A stretch of 34,929 bases of DNA from Acidobacteriota bacterium (GCA_016178075.1 JACOUA010000267.1:1-34929), one strand, 5' to 3'. Shown: positions 15,294-24,329, numbered from the stretch's first letter. Notes: generated from the sequence alone by a model not told the origin. Numbers and translations: made by a program.

Positions 15294-16400
15294 ATGACGA
15301 GCCCCGAACCGCTGCGTGTGCTCATCGCCGGGGGCGGGACCGGCGGCCATCTGTTCCCCGGTATCGCCGTGGCTCGCGAGCTGCGGCGACAGGCACCGGA
15401 CGCGCAGGTGGCGTTTGTCGGGACCGCACGTGGGCTGGAGGCGGATGTGATTCCGCGCGAGCGCTTCGCGCTGGATCTCATTCGGAGCGCCGGGCTGAAG
15501 GGCAAGTCGCCCGCGCACCTCGCGAGAGGGCTGGCGCTTCTGCCGCTCAGCGCGTTGGACGCGTGGCGCGTCATCGGACGCCGTCGGCCGCACGTCGTCG
15601 TCGGGCTTGGTGGATACAGCTCGGGGCCGATGGTGCTCGTCGCCGCGATGCGCGGCGTCCCGACGCTGCTCCTCGAGCAAAACGCGCTGCCTGGACTCAC
15701 CAACCGGCTGCTCGCAAGGGTCGTCGACGCGGCGGCGCTGACCTACGAAACGAGCGTGCGGTATTTCGGGGACAAAGGGTTCGTGAGCGGGAATCCGGTT
15801 CGATCCGATTTTCTTGCGCGTGATGACGAATCCGGCGGAACGGGGGACCAGGGACCCATAAAGGTGCTCGTCTTTGGCGGCTCTCAGGGCGCACACGCGA
15901 TCAATCTGGCCATGGTGGAGGCGGCGCCGAAGCTGGCAGCGACAACCCGTGACGTGTCCATCACGATCCAGTCAGGCGCGCGCGATCTGGAGCTGGTGCG
16001 GCGCGCCTTCAGCGAAGCCGGCCTTCGGGGCCGGGTCGAGAGTTTTCTTTACGCGATGGACCGCGAGATGAGAGAGGCCGATCTGCTCGTCTGCCGCGCG
16101 GGCGCCACAACCCTGGCGGAGGTGGCCGCATCGGGAAAGCCGGCCGTGCTGATTCCGTTCCCGGCCGCCACCGACGACCATCAGCGCCGGAACGCCGAAG
16201 TGCTCGCCGCTGCCGGAGCCGCCGTGGTGGTTGAGCAGAAGGATCTGTCGGGGACAAGGCTCGCGCACGAGATCGTTGCGCTCGCGGACGATCCCGAAAG
16301 GCGCCGCCGGATGTCGGTCGCCGTGCGGGCGTTTGCGCGGCCGGACGCGGCACGGCTCATTGTCGATCGACTGCTGGCGCTGGCGGGCCGGCGCTTCTAG
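15294..16400 (+). CDS. murG: Lipid II synthase MurG
   Basis: A 368-residue GT28 enzyme that adds GlcNAc to lipid I on the inner face of the membrane. The N-domain has the glycine-rich loop IAGGGTGGHLFPGIAVARE (about 10-28). GLGGYSSGP (about 103-111) and LLEQNALPGLTNRLLA (about 124-139) follow. The donor-binding C-domain has LVFGGSQGAHAIN, CRAGATTLAEVAASGKPAVL and the DDHQRRNAEVL stretch that contacts UDP-GlcNAc. Length and motif order are normal. It lies 33 bases after ftsW and 27 bases before murC, the usual order. Confidence 0.97.
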   Translation: MTSPEPLRVLIAGGGTGGHLFPGIAVARELRRQAPDAQVAFVGTARGLEADVIPRERFALDLIRSAGLKGKSPAHLARGLALLPLSALDAWRVIGRRRPHVVVGLGGYSSGPMVLVAAMRGVPTLLLEQNALPGLTNRLLARVVDAAALTYETSVRYFGDKGFVSGNPVRSDFLARDDESGGTGDQGPIKVLVFGGSQGAHAINLAMVEAAPKLAATTRDVSITIQSGARDLELVRRAFSEAGLRGRVESFLYAMDREMREADLLVCRAGATTLAEVAASGKPAVLIPFPAATDDHQRRNAEVLAAAGAAVVVEQKDLSGTRLAHEIVALADDPERRRRMSVAVRAFARPDAARLIVDRLLALAGRRF

Positions 16401-16427
16401 CTTGTTTATCGGGATGGCAGAGCTGTC

Positions 16428-17840
16428 ATGGCACCGCCGAATCTTCTGGGTCGCGTGCGAGCGGTGCACTTCGTGGGGATTGGGGGCAGCGGGATGAGCG
16501 GGTTGGCCGAGTTGCTGCTCCGCCGAGGGTACGAGGTGTCCGGCTCGGACGTGGCCGCGTCAGAGGTCACGGCGCGGCTCGCTGGTCTGGGCGCGCGGGT
16601 GTTTCAGGGGCACTCCGCCGAACACCTCGGCACGGCCGAGGCCGTCGTGTATTCCTCGGCGATTCGGCTGGAGAACCCGGAGCGTGCGGAAGCGACGCGC
16701 CGGCGGCTTCCGATCGTTCCGCGCGGGGAGATCCTGGCCGAGCTGATGCGGTTTCAATACGGGATCGCCGTGGCCGGCGCGCACGGCAAGACGACCACGG
16801 CGTCGATGATTGCGCTTGTCCTGACCCGTGCCGGCCTGGACCCGACCGCCGTCATCGGCGCGCGCGTCGACGATCTCGGCAGCAGCGTCCGCGTCGGGGA
16901 GGGACCCTACTTCGTGGCCGAAACGGACGAAAGCGATCGGTCGTTCTTGTTGCTTCATCCGACGATCGCCGTTCTGACCAACATCGATGTCGAGCACCTC
17001 GACCGCTATCGCGATTTCGCCGATCTCGAGAGCGCGTTCGTGGACTTCGCGTCCGGAACACCGTTCGACGGGACGGTCGTCGCCTGCGCGGACGATTCGA
17101 AGCTCGAAGCCGTGCTTGCCCGGATTCCCCGGAGGGTCGTGACCTACGGCCTCGACGACACCGCGGCTGATTTCGTCGGCGGAGACGCGAAGGCGAGCGG
17201 CTTTTCGGCTTCGTGCGAGGTGCGGCACGGAGGCGCGGCGCTTGGCAGGCTGCATTTGGCGATCCCCGGTCGCCACAACCTGCAGAACGCGATGGCCGCG
17301 ACCACCGTCGGACGAGAGCTGGGGATCCCGTTCGAGACGATCGCCGAAGCGCTCGCGGGCTTCCACGGGGCGGATCGCCGGTTTCAGGTGAAGGGATCGG
17401 CCGGCGGCGTCCTCGTGGTCGACGACTATGGTCACCATCCGACCGAGATTCGAGCGGTCCTCGGGTCGGCGTGCGCCGTGCTGAAGGAGCGAGGAAAGGG
17501 CCGCCTGATCGTCGCGTTCCAGCCCCATCGCTACTCACGCACGCGGCAGCTGATGGACGCGTTCGGCCCGGCGCTTCACGATGCCGATGCGGTCGTCCTG
17601 ACCGACATCTACAGCGCGGGCGAGGATCCGCTCGCGGACGTCTCGGTTGACCGGCTTGCAGCGACGATCCGACCGCAGCTCAAGGGGACGCTGCATCTGG
17701 CGCGGCAGCTCGCCGACGTGGCGCCGCGCGTCGCCGAGATCGCCCGCGACGGCGACCTCGTCCTCACGTTGGGCGCGGGATCGATCGGCGCGGTCGGGGA
17801 TTTGATCCTCGAGCGGTTACGGAAGCGGAGCGGCATCTGA
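16428..17840 (+). CDS. murC: UDP-MurNAc--L-alanine ligase
   Basis: A 470-residue Mur ligase, the first amino-acid-adding enzyme of the pathway. It opens with the UDP-MurNAc loop HFVGIGGSGMSGLAELLL (about 13-30) and VSGSD. The ATP loop is VAGAHGKTTTASMIA (about 115-129). VAETDESDRSFLLLHP, TNIDVEHLDRY, GRHNLQNAMAA, DDYGHHPTEIRA and FQPHRYSRT follow in family order. The stop overlaps the ftsQ ATG (TGATG), implying coupled translation. In many bacteria murB and/or ddl lie between murC and ftsQ; neither is here. MurB makes the UDP-MurNAc that this enzyme uses, so it must be encoded elsewhere. Confidence 0.97.
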   Translation: MAPPNLLGRVRAVHFVGIGGSGMSGLAELLLRRGYEVSGSDVAASEVTARLAGLGARVFQGHSAEHLGTAEAVVYSSAIRLENPERAEATRRRLPIVPRGEILAELMRFQYGIAVAGAHGKTTTASMIALVLTRAGLDPTAVIGARVDDLGSSVRVGEGPYFVAETDESDRSFLLLHPTIAVLTNIDVEHLDRYRDFADLESAFVDFASGTPFDGTVVACADDSKLEAVLARIPRRVVTYGLDDTAADFVGGDAKASGFSASCEVRHGGAALGRLHLAIPGRHNLQNAMAATTVGRELGIPFETIAEALAGFHGADRRFQVKGSAGGVLVVDDYGHHPTEIRAVLGSACAVLKERGKGRLIVAFQPHRYSRTRQLMDAFGPALHDADAVVLTDIYSAGEDPLADVSVDRLAATIRPQLKGTLHLARQLADVAPRVAEIARDGDLVLTLGAGSIGAVGDLILERLRKRSGI

Positions 17841-18700
17841 TGGCGGTCACGGCCCCGGCTGACAGTCGATTCAAACGCGCTCGAGCGAGGCCCGTCCGCC
17901 GGCGCCGCTGGTCCGCGACCGTCGTCAGGTCGGTCCGCATCGTGCTGATTCTCGCGGTGATTGGATACGCAGCCTGGCGCGTGCAGGTTCTCGTGCGCCA
18001 GAGCCGGGCGCTCTCGATCCGGACCTTGCGGATTACCGGCACCCAGCGGATCTCTCAGGGCGAGGTGCTGGCGGTGCTGAACGGGCTTCCGGGGCAGAAC
18101 ATCCTGACCGCGAATCTCGACGAGTGGCGCCGACGTCTGTTGAGCTCGCCCTGGGTCGGACGAGCGACGATGCGGCGCGTGTTGCCTGGCACGATCGAAG
18201 TCGACATCACGGAACGCCGGCCGATCGGCATCGGACGGCTCAACGGCCAGCTGTATCTCATCGACGGCCGCGGAGTCGTGATCGACGAATACGGGCCCGA
18301 GTATGCGGAATTCGATTTGCCGATCATCGACGGGCTGGCGTCCGACCCGAAAGACGGCGGGCCCCTCGTCGAGGAAGCGCGCGCCGAGCTGGTCGGCCGC
18401 CTGCTCGGCGCCCTCGAGGCGAAGCCCGACCTGGCGCGAAGGATCTCGCAGATCGACGTGCACAACCCGAGAGACGCCGTCGTGATTCTGGATCAGGACC
18501 CCGCGCTGCTGAGGCTTGGCAACGAGCAGTTTCTCGAGCGCCTGCAGGCGTATCTCGAGCTCGCGCCCGTGCTTCGACAGAGCGTGGCGCACATCGATTA
18601 CGTCGATCTCCGGTTCGGCGACCGGGTGTACGTCGGGAACGCCGACGCGAAAACGGAAATGCGACGGAGCATCACGCCGGTCGTGGGCGCGGCGCGATAG
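17840..18700 (+). CDS. ftsQ: Cell division protein FtsQ
   Basis: A 286-residue bitopic protein. A long arginine-rich cytoplasmic tail (residues 1-30) precedes one membrane helix (about 33-49, SVRIVLILAVIGYAAWR). The periplasmic POTRA domain starts around SIRTLRITGTQRISQGEVL (about 59-77) and continues with SPWVGRATMRRVLPGTIEVDI. The FtsQ/DivIB beta-domain has ITERRPIGIGRLNGQLYLID and ends in a segment with YVDLRFGDRVYVGN. FtsQ joins the early (FtsA/FtsZ) and late (FtsL/B/W/I) division proteins. It overlaps murC by one base and is followed by a repeat-filled gap before ftsA. Confidence 0.93.
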   Translation: MAVTAPADSRFKRARARPVRRRRWSATVVRSVRIVLILAVIGYAAWRVQVLVRQSRALSIRTLRITGTQRISQGEVLAVLNGLPGQNILTANLDEWRRRLLSSPWVGRATMRRVLPGTIEVDITERRPIGIGRLNGQLYLIDGRGVVIDEYGPEYAEFDLPIIDGLASDPKDGGPLVEEARAELVGRLLGALEAKPDLARRISQIDVHNPRDAVVILDQDPALLRLGNEQFLERLQAYLELAPVLRQSVAHIDYVDLRFGDRVYVGNADAKTEMRRSITPVVGAAR

Positions 18701-18712
18701 CCGCGGGCTCCA

Positions 18713-18834
18713 TTCGCCCTGAGTCTGTCGTCCCTCGGCTGGGCTCGGGACGACCCTGAGCTCGTCGAAGGGTCGAAGGGCGAACCAAGTTCGGCGAATT
18801 CACGAGTTCGTGGTTCGACACGCTCACCACGAAC
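18713..18834. repeat. REP-like GTTCGTGGT / GTCGAAGGG repeat between ftsQ and ftsA
   Basis: Three perfect fold-back pairs are visible: TTCGCCCT 18713-18720 with AGGGCGAA 18777-18784; GTCGTCCC 18727-18734 with GGGACGAC 18747-18754; and GTTCGTGGT 18806-18814 with ACCACGAAC 18826-18834. The CTGAGCTCGTCGAAGGG and GGTTCGACACGCTCACC stretches resemble REP-like units seen in many unrelated GC-rich genomes (from memory). It ends 20 bases before the ftsA start. Confidence 0.8.
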
Positions 18835-18854
18835 GGGTTCTTGGGGAGACGTCT

Positions 18855-20078
18855 TTGGCACGGAGCGAGCGATACCTGGTGGGGCTCGACGTCGGCACCT
18901 CGAAGGTGGCCGTCGTGGTCGGCGAGGTTCAGGACGGCGGCGGCCTCGACGTCGTCGGCATCGGCTCGGCCGAGTCCAAGGGCGTACGGCGCGGCGTCGT
19001 GGTGAACCTCGACCTGGCGGTGGATTCCATCAAGAAGGCGATCGAGGAAGCCGAGCTGATGGCCGGCGTCGAGATCGACTCGGTCCATCTCGGATTGTGC
19101 GGGGCCCACGTCAAAGGCTTCAACAGCCGCGGGGTGGTGGCGGTCGCGGGAAAGAACCGCGAGATCACCCGCGAGGACGTCCGGCGCGCGATCGACGCGG
19201 CAAAAGGGGTCGCGCTTCCGAGCGGCCGCGAGATCCTTCACGTGCTCCCGCAGGATTTCGTCGTGGACGAGCAGGACGGCATCTTCGAGCCGGTCGGCAT
19301 GACCGGCACGCGGCTCGAGGTCAACGTCCACATCGTGACGGGGAGCATCTCGTCCACCCAGAATCTCGTCGCGTGCGTCAACCGGGCGGGTGTCCACGTG
19401 ATGGAAACGATCCTGGAGCAGCTCGCGTCGAGCGAGGCGGTGCTGACGCCCGACGAGAAAGAGCTTGGCGTGGCCCTCATCGACATCGGCGGCGGCACGA
19501 CCGACCTCGCGATCTTCGAGCGGGGCAGCCTGTGGCACACCGCCGTCATGCCGATCGGCGGCGACCACTTCACGAACGACATCGCCGTTGGCCTGCGAAC
19601 GCCGATTCCGGACGCGGAAAAGATCAAGCGCAAGTCGGGCTGCGCGCTCTCGGCGATGGTCGACGACGACGAGACGATCGAGGCCGCGAGCGTCGGCGGC
19701 CGCAAGCCCCGGGTGATGGCGCGGCGGATCCTGTCCGAGATCCTGCAGCCGCGAGCCGAGGAGATCTTCCACATGGTCTGGGACGAGGTGCGCCGCGCGG
19801 GGTACGAAAAAGCGCTCAATTCCGGGATCGTCCTGACCGGAGGCGGCTCGATCCTCGAGGGACTGCCGGAGATCGCCGAGCAGATTTTCGATCTGCCGAT
19901 CCGGCGCGCCGCACCGGTCAGCTCGGGGAGCTTGTCCGACTACATCAACAGTCCTGTGTTCTCCACGGGGGTCGGTCTCGTGTCGTACGCGCACCGCAAT
20001 CAGGTGAGCGAGCCGTCGCGATTCGTGGGTGCCGGGGCGATTGCCTGGCTGCGGACGATTTTCCGGGAGTTCTTCTAA
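18855..20078 (+). CDS. ftsA: Cell division protein FtsA (actin-like membrane tether)
   Basis: I place the start at TTG 18855: GGGGAG lies at 18843-18848, and the protein then opens MARSERYLVGLDVGTSKVAVV. An upstream GTG at 18810 lies inside a repeat stem and adds 15 unlikely residues. At 407 residues it has the actin fold with phosphate-1 loop GLDVGTSKVAV, domain 1C, phosphate-2 loop LIDIGGGTTDLAIF (about 213-226), and adenosine motif GIVLTGGGSILEGLP (about 325-339). The C-terminal amphipathic helix, IAWLRTIFREFF, anchors FtsA to the inner membrane. It links FtsZ filaments to the membrane and recruits later proteins. ftsZ follows after 49 bases. Confidence 0.95.
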   Translation: MARSERYLVGLDVGTSKVAVVVGEVQDGGGLDVVGIGSAESKGVRRGVVVNLDLAVDSIKKAIEEAELMAGVEIDSVHLGLCGAHVKGFNSRGVVAVAGKNREITREDVRRAIDAAKGVALPSGREILHVLPQDFVVDEQDGIFEPVGMTGTRLEVNVHIVTGSISSTQNLVACVNRAGVHVMETILEQLASSEAVLTPDEKELGVALIDIGGGTTDLAIFERGSLWHTAVMPIGGDHFTNDIAVGLRTPIPDAEKIKRKSGCALSAMVDDDETIEAASVGGRKPRVMARRILSEILQPRAEEIFHMVWDEVRRAGYEKALNSGIVLTGGGSILEGLPEIAEQIFDLPIRRAAPVSSGSLSDYINSPVFSTGVGLVSYAHRNQVSEPSRFVGAGAIAWLRTIFREFF

Positions 20079-20127
20079 ATGCGGTTGCCTGGGCAGGATG
20101 CCAGCCACTGCCCACTGACGTGGAGAC

Positions 20128-21387
20128 ATGATGGCCGAGCAGAAGACCAGCCCCAAAGCCAGCTTCGATTCTGACTTCGAGCGACTCCGGATTTTGCTTC
20201 ATGACGACGAGGTTCGGGCCGGCGCGCGCATCAAGGTGCTCGGCGTCGGTGGCGGGGGAGGCAACGCCGTCAGCCGCATGGTGCGGGCAGGGCTCGAAGG
20301 CGTGGAATTCGTCGTCGCGAACACCGACCTCCAGGCGCTCTCGGCGAGCGCCGCGCCGATCAAGCTGCAGCTCGGCGCCAAGCTGACGAAGGGGCTGGGC
20401 GCCGGCGCCGATCCGAACGTCGGGCGCCAGGCCGCGCTGGAGGACACGGAGAAGCTGATCGAGGTTCTGGACGGCGCCGATCTGGTGTTCGTCACGACGG
20501 GCCTTGGAGGTGGAACCGGAACCGGCGGGGCGCCCGTGATCGCGAGCCTCGCGAGCGAGCTGGGCGCGTTGACGATCGCCGTCGTGACCAAGCCGTTCCG
20601 TTTCGAGGGAAAGAAGAGGGCGATTCAGGCGCAGAAGGGCCTCGAAGAGCTGCGCGCCTGTGTCGACAGCGTCATCACGATTCCGAACGAGCGTCTGCTG
20701 AGCACGACCGACCGCAACACACCCCTCACCGACGCCTTCGCCGCGGCCGACGACGTGCTGCGTCAGGCGATCCAGGGGATTTCTGATCTGATCCTCGTGC
20801 CCGGCTTGATCAATCTCGACTTCGCGGACGTGAAAGCCATCATGGCCGGGATGGGCGTCGCCCTCATGGGGACAGGGGTCGGCGAAGGCCCCAACCGCGC
20901 GGTTGACGCCGCCCGACGCGCCATCTCGAGTCCGCTGCTCGAGGATGCCAAGGTGGAGGGCGCGCGAGGCGTCATCATCAACGTCACCGGTGGGCCCGAC
21001 CTGACGCTGGCCGAAGCCAATGAGGCCTCTTGTCTGATTCAGGAAGTCGCCCACGAAGAGGCGAACATCATCTTTGGCGCCGTCATCAGCCCGAACCTCA
21101 AGGGCAAGGTGAAGATCACCGTCATCGCAACAGGGTTCGAGCAGACGACCGCTGCTCGCACGAGCAGCCATCAGACGCCGGTCGACATGCAGACCTACGC
21201 CGGGCTTGCCAAGCCGCGCATCGAGCCGGTCGCCGAAACGGCCGAGGTTCCGCGTCTGTCGATCGCGCGACGGCCCGCGGTCGAGTTCATGCCCCTGCCG
21301 TTGGCTCCCGCGTCACCTCTCGTAGACCAAGCCGGCGACAGCGAACCCGCGTCGCCGCTCGACGTTCCAGCCTTCCTGCGGAGGTAG
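20128..21387 (+). CDS. ftsZ: Cell division GTPase FtsZ
   Basis: A 419-residue tubulin homologue that forms the Z ring. Motifs: [16 protein letters not shown] (about 33-48), NTDLQAL, the GTP signature [12 protein letters not shown] (about 125-136), the synergy region [13 protein letters not shown] (T7 loop, about 230-242), and [13 protein letters not shown] variable acidic/proline linker (about 340-408) leads to the conserved tail LDVPAFLRR, which binds FtsA. Two ATGs (20128, 20131) stand side by side after TGGAG, so either may serve. This is the last gene of the dcw cluster; a short hairpin follows the stop. Confidence 0.98.
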   Translation: MMAEQKTSPKASFDSDFERLRILLHDDEVRAGARIKVLGVGGGGGNAVSRMVRAGLEGVEFVVANTDLQALSASAAPIKLQLGAKLTKGLGAGADPNVGRQAALEDTEKLIEVLDGADLVFVTTGLGGGTGTGGAPVIASLASELGALTIAVVTKPFRFEGKKRAIQAQKGLEELRACVDSVITIPNERLLSTTDRNTPLTDAFAAADDVLRQAIQGISDLILVPGLINLDFADVKAIMAGMGVALMGTGVGEGPNRAVDAARRAISSPLLEDAKVEGARGVIINVTGGPDLTLAEANEASCLIQEVAHEEANIIFGAVISPNLKGKVKITVIATGFEQTTAARTSSHQTPVDMQTYAGLAKPRIEPVAETAEVPRLSIARRPAVEFMPLPLAPASPLVDQAGDSEPASPLDVPAFLRR

Positions 21388-21401
21388 CGGTCTGTCTGGC
21401 A

Positions 21402-21417
21402 CACGCCGCTTGGCGTG
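21402..21417 (+). terminator. Possible hairpin terminator after ftsZ
   Basis: CACGCC-GCTT-GGCGTG is a perfect 6-bp stem with a 4-base loop 14 bases after the ftsZ stop. It has no T-run after it, so a Rho-independent role is uncertain; it may instead protect the mRNA end. Confidence 0.35.
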
Positions 21418-21506
21418 GTAAAGTAGAAAGATCCACGGCACGCGGGAACGGCGCCGACCGAACCGCGGCGTGACGATCGATCGGCGGACCGCATCCGAAC
21501 ACCACC

Positions 21507-23249
21507 ATGAAATTCTGGCAGCAGCGCGAGCGCGCCGTCGAGACACTGGCTCGCGAGACCGGATACATCCGAAAGCCCCACGGCGACCGCCTGAAGGTCG
21601 CGCTGGCATTTCCCAGCACGTACTACGTGGGGATGTCGAATCTCGGCTTCCAGACGACATATCGGCTATTCAACGATCTGGACGATGTGGTGTGCGAACG
21701 GGTGTTTTTGCCGCCGAAGCAGGAGCTGCAGGCGCTCCTCGCGTCGCGCGTGCCCCTCATCACGCTCGAGTCGCAGACACCGGTCTCCGAGTTCGACGTC
21801 TTCGCGTTTTCGGTGTCGTTCGAATGGGATTACACGAACATCCTCACGTTGCTGCGTCTGGCGCGCCTCCCCATCCATGCCGCCGAGCGCAATCCTCGAC
21901 ATCCCCTCGTCGTCATCGGCGGCGCGGTGACCTTCGTCAACCCCGAACCGCTGGCGCCGTTCGCGGACGTGATTGCGGCCGGCGAAGGCGAGGTGTTGGT
22001 TCCGGCTCTGGTCGGCGCGATCGGCGCCGCCGCGTCTCGACCGGAGCTCCTGCGACGGCTGGCGCGCGAGCGCGGCTTCTATGTCCCCTCGCTGTACGAG
22101 GTGCGCTACGGCGAAGACGGCACAGTGGCGGAGCATGTGCCGGCGGAAACCGGCATCGGCCTTCCGGTCCGGAAGGCGGCGCTCCCGGTCACCGACACCG
22201 TGGAGCCACCGGCGACCCGGATCTTCACGCCCGATACGGAATTCGGGTCGCGCCTTCTCGTCGAAGTGGTTCGGGGATGCGCGAATCTGTGCCGCTTCTG
22301 CTGGGCAGGTTACAACTACCTGCCCGTCCGCGCGTTCCCCGCCGAGCGCATCCTCCGGATCGCGCGCGACGCGAAGGCCTTCTCGAATCGGATCGGGCTC
22401 GTCTCGATCGCGTTGTGCGACCACCCGGAAATCGAGCGCATCCTCGCGGAGCTCGCCGGCATGGGCTACTCGATCAGTCCGGCCTCCCTGCGGCTCGACG
22501 ATCTCACGGAGCCGATCGTCACGCTGCTGCGCGAGAGCGGGGAGCGCACCGTGACAATCGCGCCGGAGACCGGCTCCGATCGGCTGCGCCGCGTCATCAA
22601 CAAGACGATCACGAACGACGAGATCCTGGACCGCACCGAGCTGATCTTCGCCAGCGGGATGGAGAACCTGAAGCTGTACTACATGCTCGGGCTGCCAACC
22701 GAGACCGACGAGGATCTGGTGGCCATCCGCGACCTCACGCTGCAGATGCGCGCGATCATGATGAAGCACGCGCGGCAGCGCGGGCGCGTCGGCCGGATCG
22801 TCGGGAGCGTCAACCCGCTCATCCCAAAACCCGCGACCGCGTACCAGTGGATGCCGATGGAAGATCCGGCCGTGGTCGAGCAGAAGATCGGCCGGGTCCG
22901 CAGTCTGATGAGCGGGCTGGACAACGTCTACTTCACCATCAAGTCCGAGCGTCACTCGTACTACCAGGCCTTGCTCTCGCTCGGCGATCGGCGCGTCGCG
23001 CCGGCCATCGAACAGGCGGAACGAAACGGCGGCAACTGGCGCGCCGCGGTGCAGGAGACCGGCCTCGACGCCGGCTTCTACATCTACCGGGACCGGTCGC
23101 GCGACGCCCGGTTGCCGTGGGACATCATCGACGGTGGAATGAAGAGCGAGTTCTTCCATACCGAATTCGAGAAGAGCCTGCGGGCCGAATGGACGATGCC
23201 GCCCAAACGACTGAAGGAAAACGCGCGACTGCTGCCGACCCTCGCTTGA
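21507..23249 (+). CDS. B12-binding-type radical SAM protein
   Basis: A 580-residue protein. The N-terminal half (about 28-200) resembles a cobalamin-binding fold as found in B12 radical SAM enzymes: VALAFPSTYYVGMSNLGF, FDVFAFSVSFEWDYTNIL and VVIGGAVTFVNPEPLAPFAD. The radical SAM core starts at EVVRGCANLCRFCWAGY (about 253-269); its C-x3-C-x2-C triad holds the 4Fe-4S cluster that cleaves SAM. ETGSDRLRRVINKTITND and LYYMLGLPTETDEDLVAI are core barrel strands. It belongs with the uncharacterised YgiQ/TIGR03960-like proteins; the substrate is not known. It lies 119 bases after ftsZ in the same direction and converges with a minus-strand gene. Frame and length look intact. Confidence 0.85.
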   Translation: MKFWQQRERAVETLARETGYIRKPHGDRLKVALAFPSTYYVGMSNLGFQTTYRLFNDLDDVVCERVFLPPKQELQALLASRVPLITLESQTPVSEFDVFAFSVSFEWDYTNILTLLRLARLPIHAAERNPRHPLVVIGGAVTFVNPEPLAPFADVIAAGEGEVLVPALVGAIGAAASRPELLRRLARERGFYVPSLYEVRYGEDGTVAEHVPAETGIGLPVRKAALPVTDTVEPPATRIFTPDTEFGSRLLVEVVRGCANLCRFCWAGYNYLPVRAFPAERILRIARDAKAFSNRIGLVSIALCDHPEIERILAELAGMGYSISPASLRLDDLTEPIVTLLRESGERTVTIAPETGSDRLRRVINKTITNDEILDRTELIFASGMENLKLYYMLGLPTETDEDLVAIRDLTLQMRAIMMKHARQRGRVGRIVGSVNPLIPKPATAYQWMPMEDPAVVEQKIGRVRSLMSGLDNVYFTIKSERHSYYQALLSLGDRRVAPAIEQAERNGGNWRAAVQETGLDAGFYIYRDRSRDARLPWDIIDGGMKSEFFHTEFEKSLRAEWTMPPKRLKENARLLPTLA

Positions 23250-23284
23250 GGCTCCTGCCGACGCTTCGCCAGGCGACGTCGTCT

Positions 23285-23388
23285 GTTCTCGCTAGAGGCA
23301 GTTTCAACCCGGTGGAGACCGGCTCCGACCGGCCGAGGTCCGCGGAAAGGTACGCGCCACAGGTGCTGAAACCGCCTCTAGCGGGAAC
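23285..23388. repeat. Long inverted repeat between convergent genes
   Basis: Arms at about 23285-23311 and 23361-23388 are reverse complements around CGCTAGAGGC[A/G]GTTTCA, about 22 of 26 positions. The ~50-base loop holds smaller GACCGG/CCGGCC pairings. It fills most of the 192-base gap between the convergent radical SAM and SpoVG-like genes, so it could act as a two-way terminator, a REP-type element or a structured RNA. Confidence 0.7.
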
Positions 23389-23441
23389 CGGCGACCGTCG
23401 GCGACGACCCACACCTCGTGGACGCCTGACCGCCCGGCGCG

Positions 23442-23744
23442 TCACTGCGAGACCGCGGCCTGCTCCTCGTGTTCCGCGTACGCGTGCAGGACCAAATCGC
23501 GGATCCGATCCTGAGACGTGACGTCGAGAATCGGACGCAGCAGCGCGAAGCTGCGACGCTCGCCGTTCACCGAATACGTACGAGCCGGAAACGTGACGTT
23601 GCGGCCGTTGCCCGATCGCCGTTCCCAGATCGAGAATCCAATCAGCTTCAGCCCCGCCAGCGGCCCCTCGGCGAAGTGCAGCTCGGCGTCAGCAAGTTTT
23701 CCCGGCGGATTTCCTTTGTCGTTCGGCGCGATCTTGACCAGCAT
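23442..23744 (-). CDS. Small conserved protein, SpoVG-like pattern
   Basis: A 100-residue soluble protein. It begins MLVKIAPNDKGNPPGKLA and contains ELHFAEGPLAGLKLIGFSIW (about 21-40), VTFPARTYSVNG (about 50-61) and a helical end, DRIRDLVLHAYAEHE. Strand-strand-fPxR-helix order and size recall SpoVG, a small nucleic-acid-binding regulator whose core runs A-x-I-x-F...MPSR...I-x-D-x-V-x-x-Y. I see only this pattern similarity, so the assignment is tentative. It reads away from acpS across a 204-base gap (23745-23948) in which I recognise nothing. It converges with the radical SAM gene. Confidence 0.6.
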   Translation of the reverse strand: MLVKIAPNDKGNPPGKLADAELHFAEGPLAGLKLIGFSIWERRSGNGRNVTFPARTYSVNGERRSFALLRPILDVTSQDRIRDLVLHAYAEHEEQAAVSQ

Positions 23745-23948
23745 GTGAGATGCTCCGTGCTTCGTGGTGGCAGGCGCTCACGTCCGCCAGAAGCAAGGCA
23801 GATGCCCGGCACCGCCTGACAGAGGCCGCGCGTGTATGTCGTTGAACAGAAGCGAATTGTGGGAACGGTCGGCGGGACGCCGGTCAGATCGTTTTCCGAG
23901 GCGGCGAAATCGCAAACGCCAGTTGCGTGTGTTCGTTCCGACTCGAGC

Positions 23949-24329
23949 TCATTCCACGACGAGGAGGACGTGTGCCAGCGCCAGATCCTGCGAGTGGGTG
24001 AGGGTCAAGAGCGCCGAGGTGCCTCCCATCGTGCGCAACCGGCGCGCCGCGCCGCCGTGAAACTCCAGTTGCGGGGGCCCGCCGCGCCGGACGACTTCCA
24101 CGTCCCGCCAGAGCACGCCTTGCGAATGTCCCGTGCCGAGCGCTTTCATGGCCGCTTCCTTCGCGGCGAACCTGGCGGCAAAATGAGGTCCGGGGCGTCG
24201 GCGGTGCCGGCAATAGGCGATCTCGCGGTCTGTAAACACCCGTTGCAGGAAGCGGTCGCCGAACCGTTCGATGGTCTGTTCGACCCGTGGGATCTCGGTG
24301 GCATCGAGGCCGGTGCCGATGATCTTCAT
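23949..24329 (-). CDS. acpS: Holo-[acyl-carrier-protein] synthase
   Basis: A 126-residue phosphopantetheinyl transferase of the AcpS type, which moves 4'-phosphopantetheine from CoA onto the serine of acyl carrier protein for fatty-acid synthesis. The two family motifs are intact: GTGLDATEIPRV (residues 5-16, metal-binding Asp) and RFAAKEAAMKALGTG (about 53-67, with the conserved F-x-x-K-E-A core). Length is typical. The ATG at 24329 lies back-to-back with, and perhaps overlapping, the start of the divergent pgeF gene, so their promoters must overlap in the region around 24320-24400. Confidence 0.94.
   Translation of the reverse strand: MKIIGTGLDATEIPRVEQTIERFGDRFLQRVFTDREIAYCRHRRRPGPHFAARFAAKEAAMKALGTGHSQGVLWRDVEVVRRGGPPQLEFHGGAARRLRTMGGTSALLTLTHSQDLALAHVLLVVE

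Noticed and set aside
18672-20156. Minus-strand open frame of 494 codons over ftsA
   Set aside because: Antisense shadow of ftsA with charged low-complexity composition and no motifs.
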